Below, piece by piece: positions 1 to 10,995 of a stretch of DNA of 64,000 bases. Under the pieces are notes generated by a model that made no database searches, was not told the origin of the DNA, and saw only the letters and a list, made by a program, of their open reading frames with translations. Source of the stretch: Opisthorchis felineus (taxonomy: Eukaryota; Platyhelminthes; Trematoda; Opisthorchiida; Opisthorchiidae); contig SJOL01005677.1 of assembly GCA_004794785.1 (NCBI GenBank), forward strand, positions 17,117-81,116, written 5' to 3'. Every line of letters begins with the position of its first letter. Positions within the stretch are counted from its first letter, which is position 1. The position numbers were made by a program, and so were the translations under genes.

Positions 1-766
1 ACGGTTCAAACGAGGTTGTAATGAGCGTGCATTTTACAAGTCCCGAAACCACCCACAAAAACAAGAATTCCCACCAACGACATGGTAGTTTCAGGCAACG
101 CACCATGTAGTGTACGCCGTGCGGGATTTCATGATTTTTTTATCTAGCTGAACGAATGGCCTGTGCTGAAGTGCGTCAAAACTGCGGTGAAATACGTCCA
201 TTGTAATTGGTTTACCCAACCGCATCATTCAGTGGGAGTTATATATACGTTGGTCTGCGTCTTCGATGACATTTCCGCACTGCATTGCGGATCCATCTTC
301 ACACATCTGATAAATTGTTATTTCGATTCACTGAGTCATTTGACACTGTAAAATAGTACCTGAGAGCGTGTAGACAGAAATGAATGCTCATTTTATCCGC
401 GCCACTTAAGTTATACGGAGATTGGTTTGTTGGAAATTATTTTGCTTCTAATTTAAACTACAGTGAGCACCTGAATACATCCGGGAAATTACATAGGTGT
501 TACGGTGAAAGCAATGACTTGTAGCCTTTCAAATATCAAACTAGTGTACACATATCCCAGTGAAACAATATAAAGATTGGCGACAGAAACTGGATGGAAA
601 ATCAGGGAATAGTAGACAAGTACCATGAATACCGACGGGACATCTAGCAGCCTCCGGCTCGCCCGAGTCAACATATTTCACGATGTATCTTAGGGGCTAA
701 TACTGAAAGGGCGATTGGGAAGCATGCATTTCAGATAAATATTCACCATGAAAACGATAAGTCCTG
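1..766. other. Nothing recognised
   Basis: AT-rich non-coding sequence with only short chance frames and no convincing splice-bounded exon, RNA gene or repeat. Confidence 0.5.
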
Positions 767-915
767 ACAAATGAGTGTATTTCTCGAAAGCAGTCCAGTT
801 TGGGTTCAAGTAAAACATAAGGTTGACGGAAACTAGGGGAATTGGCCTACCTGATGAACCCCAAAAACAGCAAAACCGGCCGTGCGTTGTCGAATGTTTT
901 TCAGCAAACTTGAGA
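767..915 (+). mobile_element. Decayed copy of the hammerhead repeat
   Basis: Contains the family words AATGAGTGTATTT, GGGTTCAAGTAAAACATAAG and CTACCTGATGA. The ribozyme region is degenerate: GAAA has become CAAAA and the cleavage triplet GTC has become GCC, so it should be inactive. The left end may extend further. Confidence 0.65.
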
Positions 916-2113
916 GTAGTTTGCTTAATGAAAATGAATATTGTCAGTTTCGCTATTGAGGAACCACGCTTGGGCGATGGCAAACACTCAGCCAGTTGTC
1001 GCTTAGAGCTCGAGCGCTTATTATCGACGTGGCTGTTGTCTGACAGTTGTGACTACAATAGTGCTATCTTGGGACGTTTTGGTGTTTTGTGAGAATGCGC
1101 TTCAAAGTGGTGCATAGCTGCGACGAAAAGTTCGGGGACTGGAGCTCATCGTTGACTTTCACGTGCAACGAGGTTTTTATCATGCGCACACCATCCCAAA
1201 CATCTAAAGTCACAAGTACGGAAAAAGAGTCGAGGTGAAATTCCACTCAGTTCCCCGATATGGCAGTTCCTGGAATCATTTTGATTCGTGGAAGTCTGTT
1301 TGTCTATAATTCCTGCGGGGAATAATTTAGGCGCAACTGAATTGATTGGCACCTTAGAATGCTGAACACCTTGTAAATTTCAACACTTTGTTTAACGAAT
1401 TTCATATCCCTTGAAGCAAAATATGAAATAACCCTGAGATATAGTAATCCTCATTCCGTCTAGAGAACCTGCGGGAAAGAGATCTTATGCAATGGGTGGA
1501 TAACATTGCGCTACAATTACGATGAAGACACCGCCTACTGAGTCTAACTTGGCATGAGGAAAATTTCTCCATCCATTTGCTTACACCTACCCGTTTTCTT
1601 TCTCCGTACACGCCATTCACCTTGCCGCAAAGGCCGACACTGGTACACCAAAATGGACGTATGCGTTTTACTGGAATTCTTTCATTATTCTTTACCAGAA
1701 CAGCATTTTTTGTGCTTAAATGAGTGCGGCCAAATTTTCTTTATTTTCTTATCGCGCGTGATTGAGGCCGTTTGCCTAGTATTTTCCTGCTATTATCTGT
1801 GCTGAAGAAATATTTTCGTGCTACCAAAATTAAATGGGTCTCCTCTGCTACTACATTTATGCTGTGTCGGACCGAAGAATTACCCACCGGTCAAACTTGA
1901 AAACCTGGGTTACGACGGATAGTAGATGACAACCCGAACTCTCGTTTGCAGATGACCTAATTTTGTGAGTAGCCACTTACTGACGAAGGGCCATTGATTG
2001 TTTATCGTACGGTGCCATTGCCCCGGTCAATGCCGAATCCCCGTGATGTGGATTACGTGAGTAAAAAATGAAAGACGCTTTATCCTGTCCGGGTGCAAGC
2101 TCATAACACTACT

Positions 2114-2670
2114 GATCAACCGCGCATGGCCAAACGATTTAGTGATCAACCACTAACCGGGATATTTTGAGTCCCTTTCTCCTCGCAGATTGGTAACATG
2201 CACACGGCTGATTATCCCCAGTAACGATGAAACAGTTGCGCAGTGTTTCTCGGCTTTTCAGCAAATACTGGTCTGCTTGAGGTAAAAAGTACCTAATGAA
2301 AACTACCGAATCTGACGTTACCATCAATCATTAATTAGCTCAGAGTAAGAATAGTTTCATAGGACAAATGGAACTTTCCCCTGAGTATCTGTAATTCGAG
2401 GAGTCAGTTAACACGTGTAGCCAAGTGGTGCAGATCCCGTAGATGAAAGATGAGCGGTACTATATTTTGTCTAAACGGAATGTAATCATCTTGCTGATCC
2501 ACCGCTTCTGGCCGAACGGTTAGTTGTTAAAAATATTAGCCCGCATGTTTGGAGACTGCCCGAGTTTCATGAGATGCGTACTACTGATGGTTCGTAATAA
2601 GGACCAAACAACTTTAGGGTGATTCTCTGCCTCTCAGCACATATTGGCTTCACCTAACAGATGAAATTTC
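2114..2670 (+). repeat. Two diverged copies of an unidentified repeat
   Basis: The segments starting at 2,114 (GATCAACCGCGCATGGCCAA) and 2,497 (GATCCACCGCTTCTGGCCGA) align over the first ~30 bp. They align again near TTTCTCGGCTTTTCAGCAAA and ATTCTCTGCCTCTCAGCACA. No coding potential or mobile signature is seen. Confidence 0.4.
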
Positions 2671-3843
2671 CATTGAAAATTCGCAAATCTTCTTATACTA
2701 CCAACAAAGGGATATTAATAAACTGAGCAGGTCCATCGAAAGAGCAAATTTTCTTGTCCAAAATACAGACGTGCTCATAAATAGCATTATAATCAAAGGC
2801 ATCGCGAATGTTCCACACTATCTACGGGATAAGCTAGAACATTTCTGTCAACAGGGGAGCTTCCATAGAAGGAAGATTTGTTTTCATTATGTGCAGCAAA
2901 TAAAAACCAGGAGACGGATCCACACACCTGTTGACCTAAAGTAGTCATAGTGTTTTCGCACTGGTTTACTCTTTCCAGGAAAACAGTGAATCAAGGTCCA
3001 CCTAATCTTGTACACCTTTCCGAATTTTCTTGAACAAACTTGGAGTACATGGTCCGTTATTCCGTGAACGCCGCTTATGCCATATCAGAAAAGCTAGTGG
3101 GCAACAATCCACAGTTCCTTAGCTGTAAAGTATGGATGAACGGTTTTCACCATCATTCCCAATTAATTTGAACATGTCCACGTACTGTGACATAGCTCCA
3201 ACACGAGACAATTCCGAATGCTTATGCCTCCCAGTGCGAGAAAACGTCATCCATTTCGTGTCTCCTTGTGATGCAAAATGATTACGTTTGTTAGAAAAGC
3301 AAAGTTGTGCAGTTTGTATGCAGGCAGCGACCAGCAACTTTGTGGACACGGAATCACATAAAAAACCAAATCTTTTCACACCTACTGAGATCAATTGCGT
3401 TTGCTATCGCAACATTCGAATTTGACGTAGAATTTTAAATCGAGAAAGGCAGAGTAAAGAACTCGCCGGGCAAAATCGGATTACGTAAACTTTAAAAAAT
3501 TCGCTTTAAAGTGCAATCGGAAACAGGGTTTAACAAAAGTTGTTCGGTTGGCTGAACTGCACACTCCAAAACCCCCCAAACCAGAAAGGTTTTAATCATT
3601 CACTAAGCGTTCCATGAGATTCCGTCGAATTATTCTGGTTAAAAGTCTAATCAAGCCGCCTAGTTGTGGTTGACTGGATGCTCTAACAGTGAACATCCGA
3701 ACGCAGAGAAAAACGAATCAAACGCTGACACAATCTCATGATCGGAAGTCAGATACCAAGCTTGATTGACCACATCATCACTCACACGTCATGAGCTTGG
3801 ATGCAAGCCAGTCACAAGCCCCAATATAACTGTCGTGACTTCC

Positions 3844-4251
3844 CGAAATACACTCATTTTCAAACAAATTTGGTTTTTCGAGAGATTCACCTGGAACCCA
3901 GCTGAATCTCTCGTTTGTGACGTCTCCTTATGAGTAGTACATTACGAATATACATGTATCGCGATGTCTCGAATATCGTAGCAACTGAAACATGAGGCTG
4001 CCTGGTGCAGCACATTCAGTTGCCTGGAAACATCACAAACGAGCGATTCAGCTGGGTTCCAGGTGAGTCTCTCGGAAAACCAAATTTGTTTGCAAATGAG
4101 TGTATTTCGCTAATTCCCTGCAATTTGGTTTCAAGTAGAACATAATGTTGGTGGAAACTCGGGGACTGCGCCCACCTGATGAGCCCCAAGAAGGGCGAAA
4201 CCGGTCGTGGGCTGTCGAAGAATTTTCAGCAACCTTATGAGTAGTACATTA
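3844..4251 (+). mobile_element. Hammerhead-bearing repeat with inverted end (Penelope pLTR- or SINE-like)
   Basis: An arm at 4,028-4,111 is the reverse complement of 3,844-3,925 (about nine bases in ten, including CAGCTGGGTTCCAGGTGA). The words CTTATGAGTAGTACATTA at about 3,929-3,946 and 4,234-4,251 form a direct repeat about 305 bp apart, enclosing one unit with the ribozyme near its end. This inverted-plus-tandem layout is what Penelope-like elements often leave as pseudo-LTRs. No protein is encoded here. A Smα-like SINE is the alternative. Confidence 0.7.
4170..4212 (+). ncRNA. Type I hammerhead ribozyme
   Basis: Stem I is GCCCAC (4,170-4,175) with GTGGGC (4,207-4,212), six Watson-Crick pairs. 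Core CTGATGA is at 4,176-4,182. Stem II is GCCC (4,183-4,186) with GGGC (4,193-4,196), loop CAAGAA. Core GAAA is at 4,197-4,200. The very short stem III is CCGG (4,201-4,204), then the GTC cleavage triplet, predicting a cut after 4,206. The self-complementary ACCGGT suggests activity as a dimer, as known for other short-stem-III hammerheads in animal retroelements. It lies inside a dispersed repeat. Confidence 0.88.
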
Positions 4252-7200
4252 CCGTGGGAACTTTAGAAATTCAGGAATTGTTATCTTCCACGAACACCCA
4301 TGTCGATAGACATTTCATCGCTGGAGAATCGATAGCATCGGGGACTGCAACAGCCATATTCAGAGGTTTACCATTAAAACCCAGCGCAAAATAACGATAG
4401 GCATGTCAATGGTGGTTCACTGGAATCAAAACAAACAGCACACTGCATCATGAGTGTATCATAAACGCAATGTTTACTATGTATAGTGAAACGCTATTTA
4501 TATAGGTTTCCATGCGCGAGATTTGTGGCGAATATTGCTGATCAATGTGACAAGTTGGTTGTTTGCAAATAATGTCAATAACCGAGTGGGATTGAGTTGC
4601 AACCTTTTGGTTCTTAAAGTTTCAAAAAAGTGGCGGAATTCCTGCAGGAATATTAAGAAGGGCATCCCCATCCCCATACTATATACGATTAGTCGACGCA
4701 AAATCACTGATAACTAGGAGCAAGTTGGGCGTTGCAACACCCAGACGAGAGCTGTAAATTTGTTCTGTCAATCTATTATGTTCTTCGTGGTGGAAGTCTC
4801 GAATAGCTAAATGTCGTTCACGCACTAAAAGGCACAAACTGGTGTTTCGTTCGGCGGATTGCAGGTCGGTTGTTCACGCTGTATTGTAAACCCACAAATT
4901 TGTACTGTCTTATAAGTTTATCACCGACATTTCTATATTGGAGCAATATCATACTGAAAATCTCATCTAAGATATTGGTGGGAAAAGGTCCGCACCACTA
5001 CACAGTGCAACGACTTGCTAACGGGGAAGTTGACCCCGGAAAATTGGGCCAAATGGAGTGGGATGTATTTTCTATGTGATGACCTAGTAGTCACTGTAAA
5101 CCCTCATTCGTCAAGTCGCTATGACTCTGGTGAAACCTCCCATTTGCTCCGGGGTCGCAAAGCCCCGTCGATTTTCCGACCAGCTCCACCTGATATATCG
5201 AATGAATAGTGAATGAGTAGAGACTCTGTAAAACCAAATTTTCCTTTGTGATTACGAGTTCAAGGGTCGACTTTTGGCAACTGAATGAAAAGAGAGTTCT
5301 AGAAATTTGTAGAGAAGCTAGGAGATGTATGCTCGCTGTTATCGAACCTTATGTTAGTCCATTGAGACTTTAGCGCGCAAGCGACATTCCCACCGCACGA
5401 CATAGGGATCATATCATACAACCAGTGAGTTCTCATCCTTAAAGGTCGGGATACACTCCCTGTGTAAATATTTGCGGTGATATTTGTCAAACTGAACGGC
5501 ATATTGATTATATCACCACGGTCGCTGACCAGATGTCTCTTACCAATTAGTCAGTTAAGGAAAACAGATCGTTGACCACCACCTGACCTTCAAATAACTT
5601 ATGCAATGGTTTGCATTGTAATCGCCATCGCGCTTGAGCCGATTGCCTTGCCTGTTACCTGCAGTACTTTGAGATATTAAGGATTTCCTAATCCTATGAA
5701 ACCCAGTCCGCGCATAGCACTCAACTGGCAGCTGATAATTTTTTGCGCAACCGGAATATTTAGGGTGTAACCCAGACGTAAACTCGATGGTAATCTACCG
5801 TAAATAACAAATCGCTTTACAAGAAGTTTATCCAATTCAAATAAGGCTTATATTCATTTTCGAAGTGGTCTGTTTCGTTGCACGTTTTACTGGTCACATA
5901 TCAGCGGGTTCCAAACGACTGCTGCCAGCTCCTGCTATACGACACTTCCTGTTCTTTATTTCGCAACCTTCTCAATCGTCTGGAAACCCAAAATCCTCAT
6001 CTGTCAGTTACGTTTTCTATTATTGAGGATTTGTTCCGATTTACTCCAGCAGAAACAGCCGGGATCTAGGGGTTTCCTTTCCTGAGCCTCTGCGCACGTC
6101 TCGTCTATCAGTATGTTTCACAAGTTCTGTTAAATACTATTACAGTTATCGTCGTCGCTAGACTGTGAAATGAGCGGCACTTAATTTGTCGAAATTTTCG
6201 ACTATTAGTTACGATATTTAAGAGTACAAGGCTTGTGGAAATGGTCATATGCGGTGGTAAAACACTTCTCCCCAGAAAAGTTAATTTTCTTTCCTTAACA
6301 ACGGTCGACCAGGTAAGTTTTGTAATTGATTTGCGAAGTCACAAGACATAACTGGTAAAGTGCGATCCACAATCCGATAAGGAAAGATGTTCGGTCAACA
6401 CAGACAGGTGTGAGGGGACAATTCTGTGATGTTTTATTCCAGAATTTGGCTTCCACAGACAACAAAGGTGAATGAGTTACAAAGACTCAGAAAGTCAGCA
6501 TGGCTAGAGATGGGGCATGGGACGCACAATATAAAATCAACCGCAGGATGAGTGCCAGCAATAATTATGGGTTGGCCATAATGCTAGCAACAAGTACCAC
6601 AGTGGCTCTGGAAACCAAAAACCAGAGTGCGCAGTTAACTCACACTACTAATAGTTAATAACCGTTTACGTGTAACACCCTTTCGGTGCCCTGCTGCCAG
6701 GCTGCCCGAAAGAATCACCAGGGATGAGATGCTACCAGGTTGCCCAAGCCTAGAGGAGTAGTCTAGAAGCCCAGGTTGGGCTCGAACCATGGAACTTCTA
6801 GTCAGAAAGTCCATACATTAACCCCTGAACTCTCTTGAGCTCTTAATTCTGAACACTAGAATACAACCCACTGCAAGATTTTTGCACCAACATAAAGCTA
6901 AGTAGGGATTCCTATCGAATGAAAAATGTGAAAACGCAATTAGATTTGAGCAAAAGGATGGTAATTAAAGCTGAAGACCAGAGTCGAATAATTTCTTGAG
7001 CATAAATTTTCCACAGTATTGCGTGCTTAACGTTCCCCTTTTCTCCGCATCAATACAAAAGGATTTTCATGCATATCAAAGCGTCTGCACTGGCAATAAA
7101 GACAAAAGATAATCAATCGCTGAAGAGCTGATGCCCACGGTGTACTTGGGTACGCCCAAGCATGCGAACCACAGGGATATATAATCGTTTGAAATAAAAT

Positions 7201-7510
7201 CTGGGTGCGCAAATTAGTGCGAAGTGTATACGCCGATACTTGAATTCCAGGCTTTTCAGTTTAGGAATTCGAGGCTACACAGAAAAAGCACATTACTGCT
7301 CATCCACACCACATGTTCATAGAACTCGAGCCATGTCTCGCTGGATCAGGAAAACGCAAACGGAGATAGGGTAGATGGGACACTTTTTCTATTGAGAAAG
7401 CAACTGAAACACGAGACGTGAGCGATAAGCAAAAGCATAGGCATATAAAATCAAAATGTTCCGCGGAGTGATTAGCCAGTCGGCACCAAAATAACCACGC
7501 GTTTGCATCG
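4252..7510. other. Downstream flank of the unknown gene; nothing except one SINE
   Basis: Apart from the SINE at 6.65-6.84 kb there is no frame that looks like protein. The 3' end of the unknown minus-strand gene must fall somewhere left of 7,511, but I see no clear polyadenylation signal. Confidence 0.45.
6648..6842 (-). mobile_element. tRNA-headed SINE, old copy
   Basis: Reverse complement has a B-box-like GGTTCGAGCCC, the body word GGCTTGGGCAACCTGG and the 3' part GGCACCGAAAGGGTGTTACA. It is diverged from the other copies (for example GGTTGCCCAAGCCTAGAGG). It is intergenic. Confidence 0.8.
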
Positions 7511-7587
7511 TCATTCTCTGTACATTTCAAAATTGTAGTCCTCCAAATAATCGTCATAATCTCCTCCATGCACCTTGTAATCGAATA
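7511..7587 (-). CDS. Unknown gene, C-terminal exon
   Basis: 77 nt after a strong TTTTGGTTTCAG acceptor. It reads FDYKVHGGDYDDYLEDYNFE then MYRE and a stop (7,511-7,513). The acidic, tyrosine-rich tail looks like real protein, and the 2-nt start fits the 1-nt end of the next exon upstream. I do not recognise the family. Confidence 0.55.
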
Positions 7588-8911
7588 CTGAAACCAAAAG
7601 AAAGTGAATAAGCTGCTGGCATAATGAAAACCAAATCACTTATTTTAGTTTAATATGTTCGAAAATCGACGGGCCACGTTGCGATTTGGGAGACCGAATT
7701 CGGTCCTGCCTATGGGGAACAGGAATTGGATAACGCACACTTTACTTGGGTGTGAGGAGTTTCTTCCGCTCAGATGGGATAGTTAAGTGCATCAGATGCT
7801 CTTTGTTCGATCCCGTGGAGGAGAAACGCCACTCGTGACCACTAACCATGTTGGAACTTCAGTTGATGGGTTCATATGCGGTATGTGAAAGCTGAATAAC
7901 GTCACCCAGATAAGTGAGTGGTTTTTCGATTCTAAGGACCGGAGGGGAGTCGTGTTCCCTCAGGAAGATAATACAATGGCACGCACAGCCTATCTCAACA
8001 GAATGTGGTCAACGCTGTGTACTATCACGACCATGATTGGGCCTGTTCACTGCCCGGATTTTAATCCGACTGTACTCATCTGTGTTGTGCCAGCTATACG
8101 AATTCGGACGTTTGGTCGTTTTCTACATAAATCATGAACTGAGTTCTACCTGCCTTCAGCTATGGAGAAATTTCAAGATGGGATTGAAGGAAGTTTGATC
8201 AGACGTTTTTCCAAAACACTGGCTTTATTCACAATTGACGAAGATTAGTGTATTACTCAGCGAAGCGGTTGTTTTAATCCTCCTTCCAAAATGACCCTGA
8301 TGGCATCCCGAATATTTCGGCAACGTTATCCACTACAAGTTGATCTAACAAACTTCACTGTCATACCTGCAGTGTCCCGTGTGGTGACAGGTTTGGTCGT
8401 TCACGTCGACTTGCATTATGTATTGGAGTTTTCGAGAAACTTGACACGGTATTTGATGCACTATATACACAGCTGCAATTCTTGGAAAATTCATGGAAGT
8501 GATTATTTCTAGACGAGGGCGAGGTTGAAGCACTGAGCAACAACACTCGCGTGACCTATATGCTCGTCCCTAACTTCATTTGACTGTGGGACCTAACTCA
8601 CATACGTCTAAACAGGCTGAATCATGATCACCAGTGCCGGCACAATACGCTTCGCTCATCTAATTTGTCGCCACGTTTGGCTGTCAGATTTAAGCAGTTC
8701 GAACTAAAGTGATCCAGCTGACGGCAGAGCCGGATACAATTTATATATCGAGCACTTCAAAATTCATCCATTCCACCAAGCAATACCATTTGGCTTAGAA
8801 TATAAATGAATCTAACTTATGTGATACAATGCTATCCAACGGCACGAATAAACTGGAAGATTCCACCAATTGCTTCTTGAAACGAGAAAAACAAAAAGCA
8901 GCGCCACTTAC

Positions 8912-9155
8912 ATTCGTCATCCTGAACTCCGCCCCAATAGCCGTTGAATAAACACTCTTGGGCACCCATGTTCAACTCTTGCAGAAACAGTGTATGCACG
9001 TCGTAATATTCATACGGCTCAAGGTCACAGCGAAACTCCGTCGTATCGAGATAATACTTTGCCAAAACATGGCCGTTTACTGGGACAGTACTGTTCTCGA
9101 CGATTTGACAACCGGACAAGTAGAGTCGTCTTCTGTTAAACATTCTCTCATTCAG
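8912..9155 (-). CDS. Unknown gene, internal exon (second copy of a cysteine domain)
   Basis: 244 nt between a TTGTCGCACAG acceptor and a GTAAGT donor, encoding 81 codons plus 1 nt. Visible segments are FNRRRLYLSGCQIVENSTV, YYLDTTEFRCDLEPYEYYDV and LFLQELNMGAQECLFNGYWG. It has one N-glycosylation sequon (NST) and three cysteines, so a secreted or extracellular protein is plausible. It resembles exon 9,851-10,103 (GCxI near the start, an aromatic-L-x-x-L-x-x-G...C block near the end). Confidence 0.6.
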
Positions 9156-9268
9156 CTGTGCGACAATGGGGATTAGACGGATAGTAAACACTATTGTGTG
9201 CGAGAATGTTTGGCCCAACAGCATAATAATTTCAAAAGATCCTGCTTCATATTTCACTCATTTCTTAC

Positions 9269-9312
9269 CTGATCACAAAAGCCCTCCACATATGGTCCAA
9301 CAAGAACGAAAC
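9269..9312 (-). CDS. Unknown gene, short internal exon
   Basis: 44 nt between a TTTCACTCAAACAG acceptor and a GTAAGA donor, reading FVLVGPYVEGFCDQ. Phase (2-nt start, 0 end) matches both flanking exons. An alternative reading extends this frame upstream to an ATG at about 9,388 and would make it a first exon with a signal-peptide-like start (MKPLCLHRYIF). Confidence 0.5.
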
Positions 9313-9850
9313 CTGTTTGAGTGAAAGTCACCATGAAAATATAGCGATGAAGGCAAAGTGGCTTCATTCTCAACGGGTGGAGGAATTCGAACTTTCAACG
9401 CAAAGTTCCGAGACACGAAGAACCGAAAAATATTTTCACTGAGCACAACCTCCCTATTGCACGTAAACATTGGTAGCACCGTTACGGAAAACAACGTGTT
9501 TCTGTATGCCATGCAGAATCATGCATCGTGAATTAGAATTATCCATAAACTCACGGTCACGTGGCATGGTCAACGCCATGTTCGGGATGACTGTGAAACG
9601 TATCGAGGACAATGCAATTCAGTGTGAATTTAACCGGGTGGCAGTGAGACCATACAGAACCACGCAATTCACGCACTTACATTTACGAGGCGCGTACGCG
9701 GAGACATGCGTGGATGCTGAAATGCGTATACATGGATGGAGAATGGATGAGTATTCAGTCAGTCTAAGCCGAGCTTCTGCTCTACGTCCTCACGAAATAA
9801 ACATGAAATTGTGGCAGTCTAAGGACAACTGTTGGCAGTATTTCACTCAC

Positions 9851-10103
9851 GTATCGCATCTTTTGACTGGGCTCTGCCGGTTGTAACAGCACATGTTGTA
9901 TTTCCCCCATTCAATAGACGACTCAAGTACCACATACGGAAATCATACGATAATCCAACCGGGTAATCCTCTGGCAGGTTGCTGACATTCAACTTGATAT
10001 ACATCAACAGTTCGCTTTGGTTGCCGGTTTGATTCGTTTGGGTCCTTATATCACAACCGTACACTGATTTGTCCTCCCAGATTTTCCGATTCCGCTGTAT
10101 TAT
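9851..10103 (-). CDS. Unknown gene, internal exon (first copy of a cysteine domain)
   Basis: 253 nt from an AATTTCACAG acceptor to a GTGAGT donor. It reads IIQRNRKIWEDKSVYGCDIR, then LLMYIKLNVSNLPEDYPVGL and MWYLSRLLNGGNTTCAV. It has sequons NQT, NQS, NVS and NTT and two cysteines, as expected of an ectodomain. Two 36-nt stretches bounded by AG/GT follow downstream (9,563-9,598 and 9,680-9,715) and would keep phase as optional micro-exons; I do not rely on them. Confidence 0.6.
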
Positions 10104-10605
10104 CTGTGAAATTGTGTGAAACGCAATCACGGTTATGCAACAACTAGGCGCTCGTGTTCATAAAAAGCCGCCTTTGAAAATTAGCCTACAATGTGCAATT
10201 ATAATCTATGTAACCAAGTTGTCTCCATGAGGAAGTTAGAAGCATACCCGATTTTTCTGGTGAAGGGAGTGTCAGCAACCTGGGGGAAAACATAAATCTC
10301 CCATACATATATTTCGGTGAACATTTATATACAGTGTAAATGTTCACGGAGTGCGCCGCTTGACCGAAGCTCCATTATTCAGCCACCCACCAAAATGGGA
10401 TCCGCTCAGGCGGTGCGGCCGTATCACTTGTCTAGAAAACAGGATCAATATGAGAGACGAATCTGTTTTGCCAACTGTATACCTAACACTAATCCGCTAG
10501 TTCGCACATATGCATACAGGTCCTGAACAAACAACCTCGGAAGTACTTCCGGCTGTTTCGCCGGGTTCCATTCGAGCCTATGTTTACCCCACCTGTCTTT
10601 CTTAC

Positions 10606-10671
10606 CCATCTGTTCCAAGATTGTTCGCATTCAGCTTTATAGTCCACGCATTTGTACAAGATGTCCTTCGT
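10606..10671 (-). CDS. Unknown gene, possible upstream exon
   Basis: 66 nt (22 codons) from a CTATTATCAG acceptor to a GTAAGA donor, reading TKDILYKCVDYKAECEQSWN then RW. Phase 0 at both ends, compatible with direct joining to 9,851-10,103. The short length makes this tentative. Confidence 0.4.
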
Positions 10672-10924
10672 CTGATAATAGGATTTTTGAAGGGATTGAT
10701 GCACCGGGATTGACTTGATATCTTGCTTACCCGAACCATGGTGGCTCTATCAAACAATAATATATTATTCAAGTCTTTACAATTCAGTTGTTTAAACTCC
10801 CTGTATCAGGAATAACCGTCACAAGGTACCGAAACACCCAGCTCAGCTGCGAAATATATTTCTACAATTCTGATTGTTTGCATCCACATGATGCTACTTA
10901 TAAGCCAGATGCAAAATCTGGACC

Positions 10925-10995
10925 GTCCGCAAGGTTTCGCCCTTCTCGGGACACATCAGGTGAACCCAATCCCCAAGTATCCCTCAATCGTACTT
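10925..10995 (-). mobile_element. Short decayed fragment of the hammerhead repeat
   Basis: On the minus strand, GGGGATTGGGTTCACCTGAT followed by a CCC-loop-GGG stem and CGAAACC aligns with the ribozyme region of the 4.2-kb copy. CTGATGA is mutated to CTGATGT and the GTC site is lost. Confidence 0.5.

Noticed and set aside
7760..7850. tRNA-like stretch (GATAGTTAAGTG...TTGTTCGATCCCG)
   Set aside because: A- and B-box-like words are present, but no acceptor stem or cloverleaf can be formed; at most a decayed SINE head.
9470..9886. 138-codon plus-strand open frame
   Set aside because: It overlaps the minus-strand exon 9,851-10,103 and intron of the unknown gene; it looks like a shadow frame without motifs.
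10578..10605. A 28-nt intron bounded by GTAAGA and ATAG
   Set aside because: The same donor also works with the acceptor at 10,104 and gives a phase-consistent join, so the tiny intron is not needed; downstream frames after it are ambiguous.
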